Assembly (NCBI GenBank): GCA_965222505.1
Contig: OZ244956.1
Location: 2,046,001 to 2,110,000, forward strand
Length of the DNA: 64,000 bases
Direction: 5' to 3'
From: G965222505 sp965222505
Lineage (GTDB): Bacteria > Bacteroidota > Rhodothermia > Rhodothermales > DATKEJ01
The position numbers and the translations under genes were made by a program. The notes below the pieces were generated by a model. The model made no database searches and was not told the DNA's origin. It worked only from the letters and a program-made list of their open reading frames with translations. Positions 8,832-16,671 of this stretch are shown here, piece after piece (position 1 is the stretch's first letter; every line of letters starts with the position of its first letter).

Positions 8832-10301
8832 TTAGGCAACAACCAACGCTCCTTCTTCCACTTCACCCATGGCCTGATAGTCTTCGAAATTGCCGTTGAC
8901 GTACTTGACGTCATAGCCTTTGAGGGCCAGAAACGACGAGGCCGATGCGGCACGGGCCCCACTAGCGCAATGCACCAACAAGGTTTTGCCGGCCGGAATG
9001 CGATCTTTCACATACGCCGGTAACCGGGTGTAGGATGCGTTGATGGCATCCGGCACATGGGCCACGGTAAACTCGGAAGCAAACCGGGTATCCACCACTT
9101 CCGCGTCGGCAGCGAGGCGCAGTTTTTCCATCTCGGCAAACCCGATTTCGTCGATGCTGGTGTGCTTGCCGCCATCCAGGAAGTAGTGCTCCAGCGTGGC
9201 CGGGTCGGCAAAGGCAACCACGTTGTCATAACCGATGCGGATAAGATCCCGTACCGCTTCATCCACATCTTTTTCGTCGATGATGAGGACGAGGGGTGTG
9301 GTTTCATCCTGTACCAATGAACCGATGTAGGTGTTGAAGCGCTTGTTCATCGGGGCATAGAGCGAGCCGGGAATGTGCTTCGCCATAAAGGCGGTCCGGT
9401 CGATCCGGGTGTCGACGAGCAGCACGCCCTCTTTCCCGGCCATTTGCCCCAGTTCGGCAGCCGTAATTTTGCGGGGTTGCGGCAGGCCGCCCAGAACCGG
9501 GGCACCCATTTTATTGTCGCGCTTCATGCGGGCGAAGTACATCTGCGGTTCCGGCTGGCCGGAGAGAATCGCACCGACGAAGGCATCTTCGCCGTCTTTG
9601 GCTGCATCAAGCGAGGCATTGTAAAGTTTTTCGTACCCAACGGTTGTGGTCGGGACGGCGCCGAGGGCCTTGCCGCAGGTCGAGCCGGCACCGTGGGCGG
9701 GCCAGACTTGCAGGTGCTCGGCAAGAGACGTAAAGCGGGGCAACGAGCCGTAAAGCTGCCGGGCCGAAGGCTCTTGCACCCCGTGCAGACCGGCGGCTTG
9801 CTCCAACAGATCGGGACGGCCCAGATCGCCGACGAACACAAAGTCACCCGTGGCAATACCCATCGGCGTGGTGGCCCCACTGCCGCGGTCGGTCACCAGG
9901 AAGCTCATGTGCTCGGGGGTGTGACCTGGGGTGTGCACAGCCTGAATCTCAATGTTGCCGATCATGAACGTGTCCAGGTCCTTGAGCAGCACGTAATCGT
10001 AGGCGGTGCCGTCTTGCTTTTGTGCTTTCACCCACTCGTATTTCCAGTTGGCATCGCCTTCATCGGACAGGTACAGCTTCGTGCCAAAGCGTTCGGCAAA
10101 CTCACGTGCGCCGGAGAGGAAATCGGCATGGATGTGTGTTTCGGTAATGGCCACAATTTTGAGGTCCTCATCCTCGGCGAGTTCGACGTACCGGTCAATG
10201 TCGCGCTGGGGATCAATCAGAAGGGCCTCTTTGGTTTTCTGGCAACCGACGAGGTAGGCATACTGTGCGAGTTTGGGATCGAAGATTTGACGGAAGAGCA
10301 T
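8832..10301 (-). CDS. MBL-fold persulfide dioxygenase-like protein fused to two rhodanese domains
   Basis: A 489-residue protein when started at MLFRQIFDPK, which has an AAGAGG ribosome site 8 bp upstream; a start 96 bp further upstream would add residues unlike the family. The N-terminal metallo-beta-lactamase domain has ITETHIHADFLSG and HTPGHTPEHMSF metal-binding motifs, as in ETHE1/CstB-type persulfide dioxygenases. A first rhodanese domain at about residues 270-360 lacks a catalytic Cys; the second, at about 390-485, has LLVHCASGARAASAS with Cys. This is the CstB-like layout for oxidising glutathione- or protein-bound persulfides to sulfite/thiosulfate in the cytoplasm. It heads a probable operon with the rhodanese lipoprotein and is divergent from an ArsR regulator. 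Confidence 0.9.
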   Translation of the reverse strand: MLFRQIFDPKLAQYAYLVGCQKTKEALLIDPQRDIDRYVELAEDEDLKIVAITETHIHADFLSGAREFAERFGTKLYLSDEGDANWKYEWVKAQKQDGTAYDYVLLKDLDTFMIGNIEIQAVHTPGHTPEHMSFLVTDRGSGATTPMGIATGDFVFVGDLGRPDLLEQAAGLHGVQEPSARQLYGSLPRFTSLAEHLQVWPAHGAGSTCGKALGAVPTTTVGYEKLYNASLDAAKDGEDAFVGAILSGQPEPQMYFARMKRDNKMGAPVLGGLPQPRKITAAELGQMAGKEGVLLVDTRIDRTAFMAKHIPGSLYAPMNKRFNTYIGSLVQDETTPLVLIIDEKDVDEAVRDLIRIGYDNVVAFADPATLEHYFLDGGKHTSIDEIGFAEMEKLRLAADAEVVDTRFASEFTVAHVPDAINASYTRLPAYVKDRIPAGKTLLVHCASGARAASASSFLALKGYDVKYVNGNFEDYQAMGEVEEGALVVA

Positions 10302-10774
10302 GGGGTAACCTCTTCTTGGGTTTGAGTGATCTTTTGTGTTGTGATATAATCCTGTGTCAGGAGCCAGGTGAGGTTCCACAAGCCCCGCTTTTTCCAATTG
10401 TTAGGTCAGAACGTCGATTTGCCCTGGAACGGTGGCTGCACACATATGACGGAAGTTGGCCGAGAATGGCTTGCCCAAAAAAAGCAAAAGCATCGGCACA
10501 ACAGGCCGATCAGGGAACCAGCAACCTATCAGGGCCACGGCTGGGAGCGCAATGCCATCATGAATGGTTTCACAACCGTGTTGTTATGGCTTGTTATGAC
10601 AAGGCATTGATTGATCCCAATATACAACCCATGAATTACTCGACTTCTTACTTTGCCGTAATTTCACAATCTACTATACAGAGCACTACGATGCTTTGTG
10701 TCCCGCAAATATTTGATATTTAGAATCATATCCATCTTTGTCTTTTGTGGCGGGACCTTTTTTCAGGGATACAA

Positions 10775-10796
10775 TATATAACTTTTTGGTTATATA
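10775..10796. promoter_or_regulatory. Candidate operator (8-bp inverted repeat) before the ArsR-type regulator
   Basis: TATATAAC-N6-GTTATATA is a perfect inverted repeat ending 18 bp before the ArsR-family start codon, in the roughly 510-bp divergent region between that gene and the persulfide dioxygenase gene. ArsR proteins bind A/T-rich palindromes that overlap their own promoters. The rest of 10302-10774 shows no convincing gene, only A/T-rich promoter-like sequence near 10,620-10,770. Confidence 0.5.
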
Positions 10797-10814
10797 AACA
10801 GAAAGAAACAACCT

Positions 10815-11168
10815 ATGAACTCGACCTTAATGCCCCGCCATCAGCTCTCCGAGGTGGCCCAACGGTTCCGGCTCCTTGGAGATCCGGTGCGACTGGAACT
10901 GCTCAATTTCCTGCATGTACATGGCGAACTGAATGTTCAAGCCCTGGTCGAAGCCACCGGCCAGAGCCAGGCCAACGTGAGCAAGCACCTGCGCCTACTG
11001 GCCGAAGCCGGTCTGGTGCGGCGGCGCAAGGAGGGATTGTATGTATTCTACCGCATCAATGACCCCAGTTTACCGGGGTTGTGCTTGCTGGTCTGTAGTC
11101 AATTGCAGCGTAATCGAGAGGAAGTACCGGCTCTTGGACCCGCCGGAACCGATCTCAGAAAAAAATAG
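10815..11168 (+). CDS. ArsR/SmtB-family winged-helix repressor
   Basis: A 117-residue winged-helix protein: the start PRHQLSEVAQRFRLLGDPVRLELL and the recognition-helix region GQSQANVSKHLRLLAEAGLV are typical of ArsR. The metal-binding ELCVCDL motif of classic arsenic/zinc sensors is replaced by ELNVQAL. Two cysteines, Cys90 and Cys94 in GLCLLVCS, are the only thiols. The same DPSxxxLCxLVC signature is seen in ArsR proteins that accompany sulfur-oxidation and MBL-rhodanese genes. With the divergent persulfide dioxygenase gene, a thiol-based sulfide/persulfide sensor is the likely role (inference); a metal-independent repressor of other genes is the alternative. Confidence 0.88.
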   Translation: MNSTLMPRHQLSEVAQRFRLLGDPVRLELLNFLHVHGELNVQALVEATGQSQANVSKHLRLLAEAGLVRRRKEGLYVFYRINDPSLPGLCLLVCSQLQRNREEVPALGPAGTDLRKK

Positions 11169-11189
11169 ATAGAGGGTTAATCCGTCGAT

Positions 11190-11999
11190 ATGTCAACAGC
11201 AAATAAATCCGTCTCAATCACCGATTTTGAGCAGCAATTTGTAAGCCTTTCCATTTCCCTGAAAAGCTATCTGTTTAGGATAACCGCCAACCGATATGAT
11301 GCTGAAGACCTCATGCATGATACCTACATTAAAGCCAAAACAAACCTTGCTCAGTTTAATGGCCGTTCTAGTTTGAAAACCTGGGTTTTTTCCATTGCTA
11401 CTAACCTCGTGCGTGATCACCAACGGGCAACTAAACGGTGGGGTGTAGATGGACAGGATCGTACCAAAACATTCATTGAGGAAAACCCCGACCTGATGAC
11501 CAAGATGCGACACATCGTGACGCAGTCTCCAGCAGAAGCCTATGAATTCAAAGAACATGTCGATTACTGCTTTACTTGTCTGGCTAAGACACTCGAAATT
11601 GAACAACAACTGGCGCTGATCCTAAAAGACATATATGGCTTTAGAATCCAGGAAATCATCGAGATCACGGGCCTTCGTCTGGGACAGGTCAAATATGCCC
11701 TTACTAAGGGCAGACAACTCATGCAAGATATTTTCGATCATCGATGTGCGATCATTAATCAACAAGGAGTATGTTATCAGTGTTCGGAAATGCAGGGATA
11801 TATGAATCCGAAACAGCAAGCACAGGAAGCAAACCTACGGCTGCTCTTAGATCAGGATGCCAAACCGAACGCATCAAAGCAGCATTTGTACCAAGTCCGC
11901 ACCAAATTAATCAAGGATATAGATCCACTACAAGCACCGGGCCACCAAATACATGCTTGGCTGCTCGAACAAGTTGATAAAAACCACGACACCCCTTGA
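11190..11999 (+). CDS. ECF-like RNA polymerase sigma factor with Cys-containing C-terminal extension
   Basis: A 269-residue protein. Sigma region 2 spans about residues 12-80 (YLFRITANRYDAEDLMHDTYIKA ... LKTWVFSIATNLVRDHQRA). Region 4 (IYGFRIQEIIEITGLRLGQVKYAL) is near 150-180. About 85 further residues follow, starting with CAIINQQGVCYQCSEM, a CxnCxxC cluster that could hold zinc, and a helical tail. Long ECF proteins often use such extensions for anti-sigma-like or ligand control. It starts 22 bp after the ArsR gene on the same strand; no anti-sigma partner is adjacent. Function and target genes are unknown. Confidence 0.82.
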   Translation: MSTANKSVSITDFEQQFVSLSISLKSYLFRITANRYDAEDLMHDTYIKAKTNLAQFNGRSSLKTWVFSIATNLVRDHQRATKRWGVDGQDRTKTFIEENPDLMTKMRHIVTQSPAEAYEFKEHVDYCFTCLAKTLEIEQQLALILKDIYGFRIQEIIEITGLRLGQVKYALTKGRQLMQDIFDHRCAIINQQGVCYQCSEMQGYMNPKQQAQEANLRLLLDQDAKPNASKQHLYQVRTKLIKDIDPLQAPGHQIHAWLLEQVDKNHDTP

Positions 12000-12066
12000 C
12001 GCTATCGGGCCATGCCTGAGGTACTTTCCTTTCTCTCGGTTGTTGTAAATCACAATTTATCTTATA

Positions 12067-12084
12067 TTTGACCAATCAGTCAAA
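12067..12084. promoter_or_regulatory. TetR-type operator candidate
   Basis: TTTGAC-N6-GTCAAA is a perfect 6-bp inverted repeat (18 bp in all) located 24 bp before the next start codon. Its shape matches operators of TetR-family repressors. No TetR gene is present in the window, so the regulator would act in trans. Confidence 0.5.
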
Positions 12085-12107
12085 TTTACTAAATACATAC
12101 CCTATCC

Positions 12108-12869
12108 ATGAATCCATCGGCTACCATTGAAGTACAAAGCCTCCTGGAACACATTCTTGACTACCACGGCAAGTTGTCACGTTGGCATGGGCTCGAAAAC
12201 CTTACGGTTCGACTTCGTTTTGGGGGCCTTGCCTTCCGGACTCGCTTCAACTGTAATGGCTTACACGATCGACGTATCCAGATTTATACCCGTGAGCCAA
12301 AGGTGATTTTCAACGCGTACCCTGACCCTGAGCAACGTGGCATTTTCACTCCGAATCGCGTCTGGATAACATCAACCAATGGCACTGTTCTTGGTGTTCG
12401 AGATGCCCCCCGCCAAACCTTTGCTTCTTTTCGGAAGTCACTCTGGTGGGACGATCTGGACTTGCTCTACTTCGCAGGATATGCGGTCTGGAATTATTTG
12501 TCCATGCCGTTTCTTCTCGCCAGACCAGAGGTCATCATAAAAACCCTACCTCCTTGGGAGGAAGCCGGCGTAAGCTGGCACCGCATTGCAGCATATTTTC
12601 CACCTTCCCTACCTACTCACAACCCTTACCAAGTCTTTTACTTTGATTCGGATTTACGATTATGTAGGCATGACTATAACCCGGAAGTTTTCGCCTCTTG
12701 GGCACGAGCAGCCCATTATTGTTCAGCTTATAAAACCTTCGACGGCTTTCAATTTCCTACACGTCGCAAGGTTGTTCCGCGAGGCTTGGACAATCGATCA
12801 AAACCAGGCCCGAAGTTGGTCTGGATCGAAATTTTTGACATCACAACACACAAGGCCAGCACTGCCTAG
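12108..12869 (+). CDS. Conserved hypothetical protein (family seen in actinobacteria and others)
   Basis: A 253-residue cytoplasmic-looking protein with no signal peptide or membrane segment. Recognisable stretches are WWDDLDLLYFAGYAVWNYL, ATHxxxQxFYFD-like (PTHNPYQVFYFDSDL), RRHDY-like (CRHDYNPEVF), ARAAHYCSAYKTFDGFQFPT RRKV and a final GPKLVWIEI. I recall these as a conserved family without an assigned function, often controlled by TetR regulators; this is memory, not a search. A TetR-like palindrome lies just upstream. The TAG stop codon is formed by the left edge of a MITE; without the MITE it would read TAA, so the protein is intact. Alternating strand-rich segments suggest a lipocalin- or LolA-like beta fold, which is speculative. 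Confidence 0.7.
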   Translation: MNPSATIEVQSLLEHILDYHGKLSRWHGLENLTVRLRFGGLAFRTRFNCNGLHDRRIQIYTREPKVIFNAYPDPEQRGIFTPNRVWITSTNGTVLGVRDAPRQTFASFRKSLWWDDLDLLYFAGYAVWNYLSMPFLLARPEVIIKTLPPWEEAGVSWHRIAAYFPPSLPTHNPYQVFYFDSDLRLCRHDYNPEVFASWARAAHYCSAYKTFDGFQFPTRRKVVPRGLDNRSKPGPKLVWIEIFDITTHKASTA

Positions 12870-13065
12870 GCCGTGTTGACCATTAGATCAACAGGCGGTT
12901 TTGAGGTCGTTAGGGCCGTGGATCGGCCCAGGCCCAATCAAGGCGCATTTTGACTGCAAGGCCTTAGCATTTCAGGAGAAATGCAACGCAGAGTGGGCCA
13001 AGAGGGCCGGTTATCGGCCCGAAACGGGCCAAAAACGACGTTTACGCTTAATTGTCAACACGGCC
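12869..13065. mobile_element. 197-bp MITE with terminal inverted repeats
   Basis: Ends GGCCGTGTTGAC (12869-12880) and GTCAACACGGCC (13054-13065) are perfect inverted repeats, and partial matching continues inward for several bases. A TA dinucleotide flanks both sides (12867-12868, 13066-13067) as a possible target duplication. The inside is non-coding and carries further GGGCC-rich inverted repeats. There is no transposase, so it would be mobilised in trans by a full-length element; the TA duplication fits IS630- or IS5-group elements. Confidence 0.8.
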
Positions 13066-13116
13066 TAACCAATTCCAACTAAGCTGACGTTACCCCATGT
13101 CCACGAAGTGGAGGCA

Positions 13117-13827
13117 TCAGTCCTTGATGTAGGGCTGCACTTTATCGAGGAGTTCCTGGCCTTCTTTCAAGATGGCTGCCCGCTCCAACTCACCTGCCGG
13201 AACCACCATCATGGCGCTCGGCAACCCCGGTGCCTGGATAAAGGGCACATAATCTAGCCGATTGCCGATACTGCCTACATCGATATCCTGTTTATAAGGA
13301 CCGTAAAACATCAAATGTGGCACATATGAGAGCTGCTTTCCATTGGCTACTGTTACATGGAATACGGGCGATAACATATAGGCAATTCCCGGGCCTGGCA
13401 CGGTGTATTTCCCTGATGCCCAACCGTTTTTGATCTGTTCTGCGACCTGCTCATAGTCCATCCCCTCTTCGATAAGCCGAATCTCATCGAGTACCGCCGG
13501 CAATAAGGTTCGGCTACCCTCTGCATCATAACAGACGGGCGCAACAGATTCATGAAACTTACCCGGCACAGCTCCCATGCGCCGGACAAGGCACCAAAAA
13601 TCGTTCGATGCATCCCTGACCTTGACGTATCCTCCTCGCTTGAGGGCATAAATACCGGCCTCTGCCCGGAGATGCTTTGGTATAGCACTCAGGGCCAATT
13701 CAATCTCCAAGTCATGAGGCAACAGTTCAGGTTGTTTCATATCCTGTGCTTGTATCCGGGTTGGCACAAGCCATGTACTGACCATAAAAATCAGTAGTAT
13801 GCCATAGGTTTTCATATGCGTATCCAT
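13117..13827 (-). CDS. Exported hypothetical protein
   Basis: A 236-residue protein with a signal peptide (MKTYGILLIFMVSTWLVPT, cleavage near IQAQD). The mature part has two cysteines (FWCLVRR and APVCYDAEG) about 25 residues apart that could form a disulfide, and conserved-looking stretches AGIYALKRGGYVKVRD and GPGIAYMLSPVF. It may be a small periplasmic or outer-membrane-associated protein. It lies upstream of nothing on its strand except the MITE and is 33 bp from the next minus-strand gene, which it follows; the two may be cotranscribed. I do not recognise a function. Confidence 0.65.
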   Translation of the reverse strand: MDTHMKTYGILLIFMVSTWLVPTRIQAQDMKQPELLPHDLEIELALSAIPKHLRAEAGIYALKRGGYVKVRDASNDFWCLVRRMGAVPGKFHESVAPVCYDAEGSRTLLPAVLDEIRLIEEGMDYEQVAEQIKNGWASGKYTVPGPGIAYMLSPVFHVTVANGKQLSYVPHLMFYGPYKQDIDVGSIGNRLDYVPFIQAPGLPSAMMVVPAGELERAAILKEGQELLDKVQPYIKD

Positions 13828-13860
13828 TTCGGGTTAAAGCTGCTTGGTGCCATCGGAGGG

Positions 13861-14355
13861 TTATGGTGAAGGGAAAGATTGATGTCCGTGGATCATATGC
13901 CACAGGTGTTCTTGCTTTGCGAATACGAGCGTCAGCGCATAAGGCGTTGCTACAGTATCACCAGTAACCAAAACAACCTGGGCCTGCCCCTGCTCACTCA
14001 CAACTGCCGAGGTCGGTGAAAGCACGAATATGTGCCGTGCCCCAACGTTGATCTGCTCACGCTGCACATACCGGAAAGCACGGCGCGTACTTGCAATTAC
14101 AGAGTCACGAGACACATGAAAATCACCCTGATTAATAAAGACGCCCTGGGACCCATCAAGCATAGATGCAAAAACGCCTTCTGCATCTACCTCCTCAACA
14201 GCTTTCCAGGCTTCATCGGTCATGTGAGCGACAAGACCTTCGATCTCAGTACGTACCTCGTCATTGACGTCAGAAGTACTTGAGGTACACCCTATTATCG
14301 CATACCCGCACAGTACGAGTAGTGCAATAACCCTTCTGATGCGAGATGTACACAT
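13861..14355 (-). CDS. NTF2/SnoaL-like (DUF4440-type) lipoprotein
   Basis: A 164-residue protein with a lipoprotein signal peptide (VLCGYAIIGC lipobox). The mature protein has the alpha-plus-beta cone pattern of SnoaL/NTF2-like domains: an initial helix (DEAWKAVEEVDAEGVFASM), a central strand set, and the diagnostic ending ALTLVFAKQEHLWHMIHGHQS. Many such envelope proteins bind small ligands or are non-catalytic. It precedes the exported hypothetical gene on the same strand by 33 bp. Confidence 0.75.
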   Translation of the reverse strand: MCTSRIRRVIALLVLCGYAIIGCTSSTSDVNDEVRTEIEGLVAHMTDEAWKAVEEVDAEGVFASMLDGSQGVFINQGDFHVSRDSVIASTRRAFRYVQREQINVGARHIFVLSPTSAVVSEQGQAQVVLVTGDTVATPYALTLVFAKQEHLWHMIHGHQSFPSP

Positions 14356-14559
14356 TGATAAAATGACCGTAAAGTGATCGTCCCTTTTAGCTTAGACGAT
14401 TTTCCCAAAAGAAATGGATGAAACAACAACTTTGCTGATGTTGCACTACTTTTTTACCGCCGGATAGGGGTGCCCATGATGGTGCCGTGTAGGGATAACA
14501 AACAAGGCCATCTACCGCCTGACGTGATTTCCTAAACGATAACCCAAACGGTACTCATC

Positions 14560-15531
14560 ATGAACGCTACCTTTCTTCACCGGTCGGCCCCTCTGCTCGC
14601 CCTTGTGGTCCTGATCGGCCTGAGCGCCTGTGAAAGCCCAACGGCCTCAGACGAAGTCATCGACATTAATACCATCGACACGGCCGACCTGAGCCAGACG
14701 CTCACCAGTGAACTTGCACTCACGACCGTCCAGCAACAAGCCGTATCCGCCATTATGACCACCCATGATGGCCGCGCCCACGAACCCGGCTTCCTGTGGT
14801 ACGTAGCCGCTGATCTCCAGGAAACCCTGACCGATGCACAAAAAGAACGCCTCCTGGCCCGCACCGATAGCATGCGGGGCAACGGACACTTCGGCCACCG
14901 CAGTCCCCGTAGACGAGGTGGAAACGGCGGGGGTCTGCGCGACCTCCTGACGGATGAACAGTTGGAAGCCGCCGCGGCCATCCGGGAAACCTATCAGCCG
15001 CAGTTTGAAGCCCTCCTGGAAGCCCTGCGTAGCGAAAGCATCTCCCGCGGGGAATTTCACATCCAGATGCAAGCCTTGCAAGAAGCCATGCGGGCCGAAA
15101 TCGAAGCCTTGCTCACCGATGAACAGCGAGAAGCCCTTGAAGCCCGCCGCGCCGAACGCGAGCAAGCCCGCGAGGAATACCGGCAACAGGAACAAGCCGC
15201 AATGGAAGATGCCCTCGGCCTCTCCGCCGATCAAATCACAGCCCTGGCCAACCTGATGGAACAACACCAGGCCAACCGTGAAGCCCTCCGCGAACAATTC
15301 GAGGCCGGCGACCTCACCGAAGAAGCCCTGCACGAAGCCCTCACCGCGCTGAAAGCGGCACAGGATGAAGCCCTGCAAGCCCTGCTGGACGAAACCCAGT
15401 ACGAGATCGTCCAAATCCATGACGCCCTCGCCCACCGTGCCAAACGGCGTGGCGGCCAGGGTAGGCGTGGACCCGGCGGCGACCGCGGCGGCCAGGGTGG
15501 CCCACGTGGTGGCAGCCCATTCGGTGGCTGA
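14560..15531 (+). CDS. Spy/CpxP-like helical lipoprotein with Gly/Arg-rich tail
   Basis: A 323-residue lipoprotein (LLALVVLIGLSAC lipobox). The body is long charged helices with three LTxxQ-type segments (ALTTVQQQAVSAI, LTDEQLEAAAAIRETYQ, LSADQITALANLMEQH) as in periplasmic Spy/CpxP chaperone-like proteins, and coiled-coil stretches rich in EAL. A short GNGGGL linker sits near residue 125, and the last 35 residues are very Gly/Arg-rich (RRGGQGRRGPGGDRGG). It lies 168 bp before the FecR gene and may share its transcript. A role in envelope stress or metal binding is possible by family analogy. Confidence 0.7.
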   Translation: MNATFLHRSAPLLALVVLIGLSACESPTASDEVIDINTIDTADLSQTLTSELALTTVQQQAVSAIMTTHDGRAHEPGFLWYVAADLQETLTDAQKERLLARTDSMRGNGHFGHRSPRRRGGNGGGLRDLLTDEQLEAAAAIRETYQPQFEALLEALRSESISRGEFHIQMQALQEAMRAEIEALLTDEQREALEARRAEREQAREEYRQQEQAAMEDALGLSADQITALANLMEQHQANREALREQFEAGDLTEEALHEALTALKAAQDEALQALLDETQYEIVQIHDALAHRAKRRGGQGRRGPGGDRGGQGGPRGGSPFGG

Positions 15532-15699
15532 ACGCCCACCTGATTGTTATCCACAACGGTGGAAGGGGAGGGGCCTGTATGCGTCGGAACTCCCCTTCTG
15601 CCGGTTCCGTTCACGTCAACACGCTCTGCTATTTGCGCGTTTTCTACTGTCTGCTGCTTCGGCACACCCCACCGAAGTCCCAGCGCCGCGAGGTGCCCC

Positions 15700-16671
15700 A
15701 TGGACCACTCCCCCCGCCCTGAAAAAAACCGCGATCTGACGCTGGCCCGAGACCTCGGGGCTACACTGGACAAAGACGGTACGCTGCACCCGAATGCCCT
15801 ACCCCCGGACCACCCGGATGCCAACCTCTACCAGGACCTGCTCGCCTACAAGCAAGCCCGTCCGGCAGAACCCGCCCCGGAACTCAGTGACGAACTCTGG
15901 AACCGCGTCGCCGAAGGCCTGACCCCGCCCCGCGCACGAATTCTGCCATTCATGCCGATGTACCGATGGGCCGCCGTTGCCGCAGCCCTCGTCATCCTGG
16001 TCGGCGTGGGGTGGTTTCTGACCCGCCAACCGGCCGCACCTGTTCCAGTTTTACTGGCCTCGGCAAGCGATACTTCCGTCACCTACACAGCCCCGGACGG
16101 CTCAACCGTTGCATTGCGCCCCCACTCCGAACTCTACCAGGTCTCCAAAGAAACCCATCGGTACCGGCTCATGGGCGAAGGTTTTTTTGATGTAACGCCT
16201 TCCCCCAGCCGCACTTTCACCGTGGAAGCCCATGATGCCGAAATAACCGTGCTGGGTACCCGATTTAATGTGAGCACCTGGAGCACAACCCCCGAAGTCT
16301 ATCTCGAAACCGGACGCGTCCGATTCGGCACGCCGGACACAGATACCTTCGTTGAACTTGCATCCGGCCAGCACAGCCGAATTGGCACAGACGGCACCCC
16401 TTCTGCACCCGATGCTGCGGGATCGGACGAATACCTGGACTGGATACAGGGCGAAATGAATGTGGAGGCGCGTCCGCTACACCAGGTTCTGGCGGAACTG
16501 ACCCATCACTTCAACATCCAGGTCAATGCCCCGGACGCCTTGCTGAATGAAACGCTCTCCGGTCGCATTATGCTGGACACGCCGAACCAAAGCCTCGGTG
16601 ACCTCGCCGATGTCATCGGGGGGCGCCTGGTGGCAGTCGATGCCCAAACGTACCGGCTGGAACGCGAATGA
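15700..16671 (+). CDS. FecR-family anti-sigma factor
   Basis: A 323-residue protein when started at MDHSPRPEKN, which has a GAGGTG ribosome site 4 bp upstream. An N-terminal cytoplasmic region is followed by one membrane helix (WAAVAAALVILVGVGWFL, about residues 89-107) and a periplasmic FecR domain (GFFDVTPSPSRTFTVEAHDAEITVLGTRFNVST). The C-terminal DUF4974-like part ends with HFNIQVNAPDALLNETLSGRI. These proteins relay a TonB-receptor signal to an ECF sigma factor. The gene overlaps the TonB receptor start by 4 bp (ATGA). No FecI gene lies next to it; the nearest ECF sigma genes are 4-8 kb upstream. Confidence 0.9.
   Translation: MDHSPRPEKNRDLTLARDLGATLDKDGTLHPNALPPDHPDANLYQDLLAYKQARPAEPAPELSDELWNRVAEGLTPPRARILPFMPMYRWAAVAAALVILVGVGWFLTRQPAAPVPVLLASASDTSVTYTAPDGSTVALRPHSELYQVSKETHRYRLMGEGFFDVTPSPSRTFTVEAHDAEITVLGTRFNVSTWSTTPEVYLETGRVRFGTPDTDTFVELASGQHSRIGTDGTPSAPDAAGSDEYLDWIQGEMNVEARPLHQVLAELTHHFNIQVNAPDALLNETLSGRIMLDTPNQSLGDLADVIGGRLVAVDAQTYRLERE

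Noticed and set aside
10265..10723. 152-codon frame in the region between the persulfide dioxygenase and ArsR genes
   Set aside because: Begins inside the opposite gene, has no ribosome site or family resemblance, and covers the promoter region.
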